Shown in pieces: positions 63,949-64,000 of a DNA stretch of 64,000 nt (positions are counted from its first letter, which is position 1; the number at the start of each line of letters is the position of its first letter). Below the pieces are notes generated by a model that was not told where the DNA came from, did no database searches, and saw only the letters and a program-made list of their open reading frames with translations. The stretch lies in NCBI GenBank assembly GCA_003279845.1, contig QCGP01000002.1, positions 62,001 through 126,000 on the forward strand, read 5' to 3'. The position numbers were made by a program, and so were the translations under genes. This stretch comes from Prochlorococcus sp. AG-388-F11 (lineage in GTDB: Bacteria > Cyanobacteriota > Cyanobacteriia > PCC-6307 > Cyanobiaceae).

Positions 63949-64000
63949 CTCTAAACTAAAAATAAATAATCAATCTAAATCCAAATATAAAAAAAAACAA

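Overview
The window looks like a chromosome segment from a high-light-adapted Prochlorococcus or a very close marine picocyanobacterial relative. The evidence is strong AT-richness, very compact gene packing, and a cyanobacterial photosynthetic gene set: petN, pcyA, a ChlP-type geranylgeranyl reductase, thf1/psb29, ccsA, sipA-like, ferredoxin-sulfite reductase and devBCA-like exporters. Many very short genes are also typical. No tRNA, rRNA, insertion sequence, prophage or CRISPR array was recognised. The species call is an inference from gene content and style, not from any database search.

Region 1 (about 1-39.6 kb) is core genome. From the left it holds a COG0523 GTPase with a tiny zinc-knuckle protein downstream, a lumenal pentapeptide protein, a degenerate uracil phosphoribosyltransferase-like gene and ilvD. 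A leftward carbon and tetrapyrrole block follows (glpX, hemA, glgC, gnd, pgl), with rpe divergent from glpX across a spacer carrying two perfect dyads. Next come ccsA, lptB-like, typA, two D-Ala peptidases, chlP, glyS, sir, recG, tsf and rpsB. The rpsB leader contains interleaved inverted repeats that predict a pseudoknot. Then come a glycosyltransferase, the pcyA-devBCA run, paired M16 peptidases, a SipA-like regulator, ftsH, clpP, thf1 and petN.

Region 2 (about 39.6-53.2 kb) is accessory-like. It starts with about 3.5 kb of small, mostly unrecognised genes on both strands. It then holds a rightward DNA-processing block: a DUF2130 protein (zinc ribbon, coiled coil, nuclease-like core), a stand-alone IF2_N-domain protein, a tail-anchored protein, and the four-gene ligase-associated repair module (metallo-beta-lactamase exonuclease, ATP-dependent DNA ligase, Lhr-Core helicase, PdeM-like phosphoesterase). 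The module is tightly coupled (2-nt gap, ATGA overlap, zero gap). Just after it, a compact minus-strand unit combines a hairpin, a 20-codon ORF and a terminator.

Region 3 (about 53.2-59.4 kb) holds pstCAB, without pstS, behind a three-heptamer Pho-box-like array; an LptA-like protein; a cytochrome c6-family protein; a K+-channel/RCK protein; and DUF1499.

Region 4 (about 59.4-64 kb) is again dense in tiny genes. It contains a cluster of DnaA-box-like 9-mers in a gene-poor stretch, a nested dyad upstream of a second zinc-knuckle protein that is a paralog of the one at the left edge, a run of five small rightward mostly membrane-protein genes, a block readable as coding on both strands, and a short-chain dehydrogenase.

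The least explained signals are the rpsB pseudoknot, the extended repair island, the small unit at 52.6 kb, the DnaA-box cluster at 61.2 kb and the two-way coding block at 63.1 kb.
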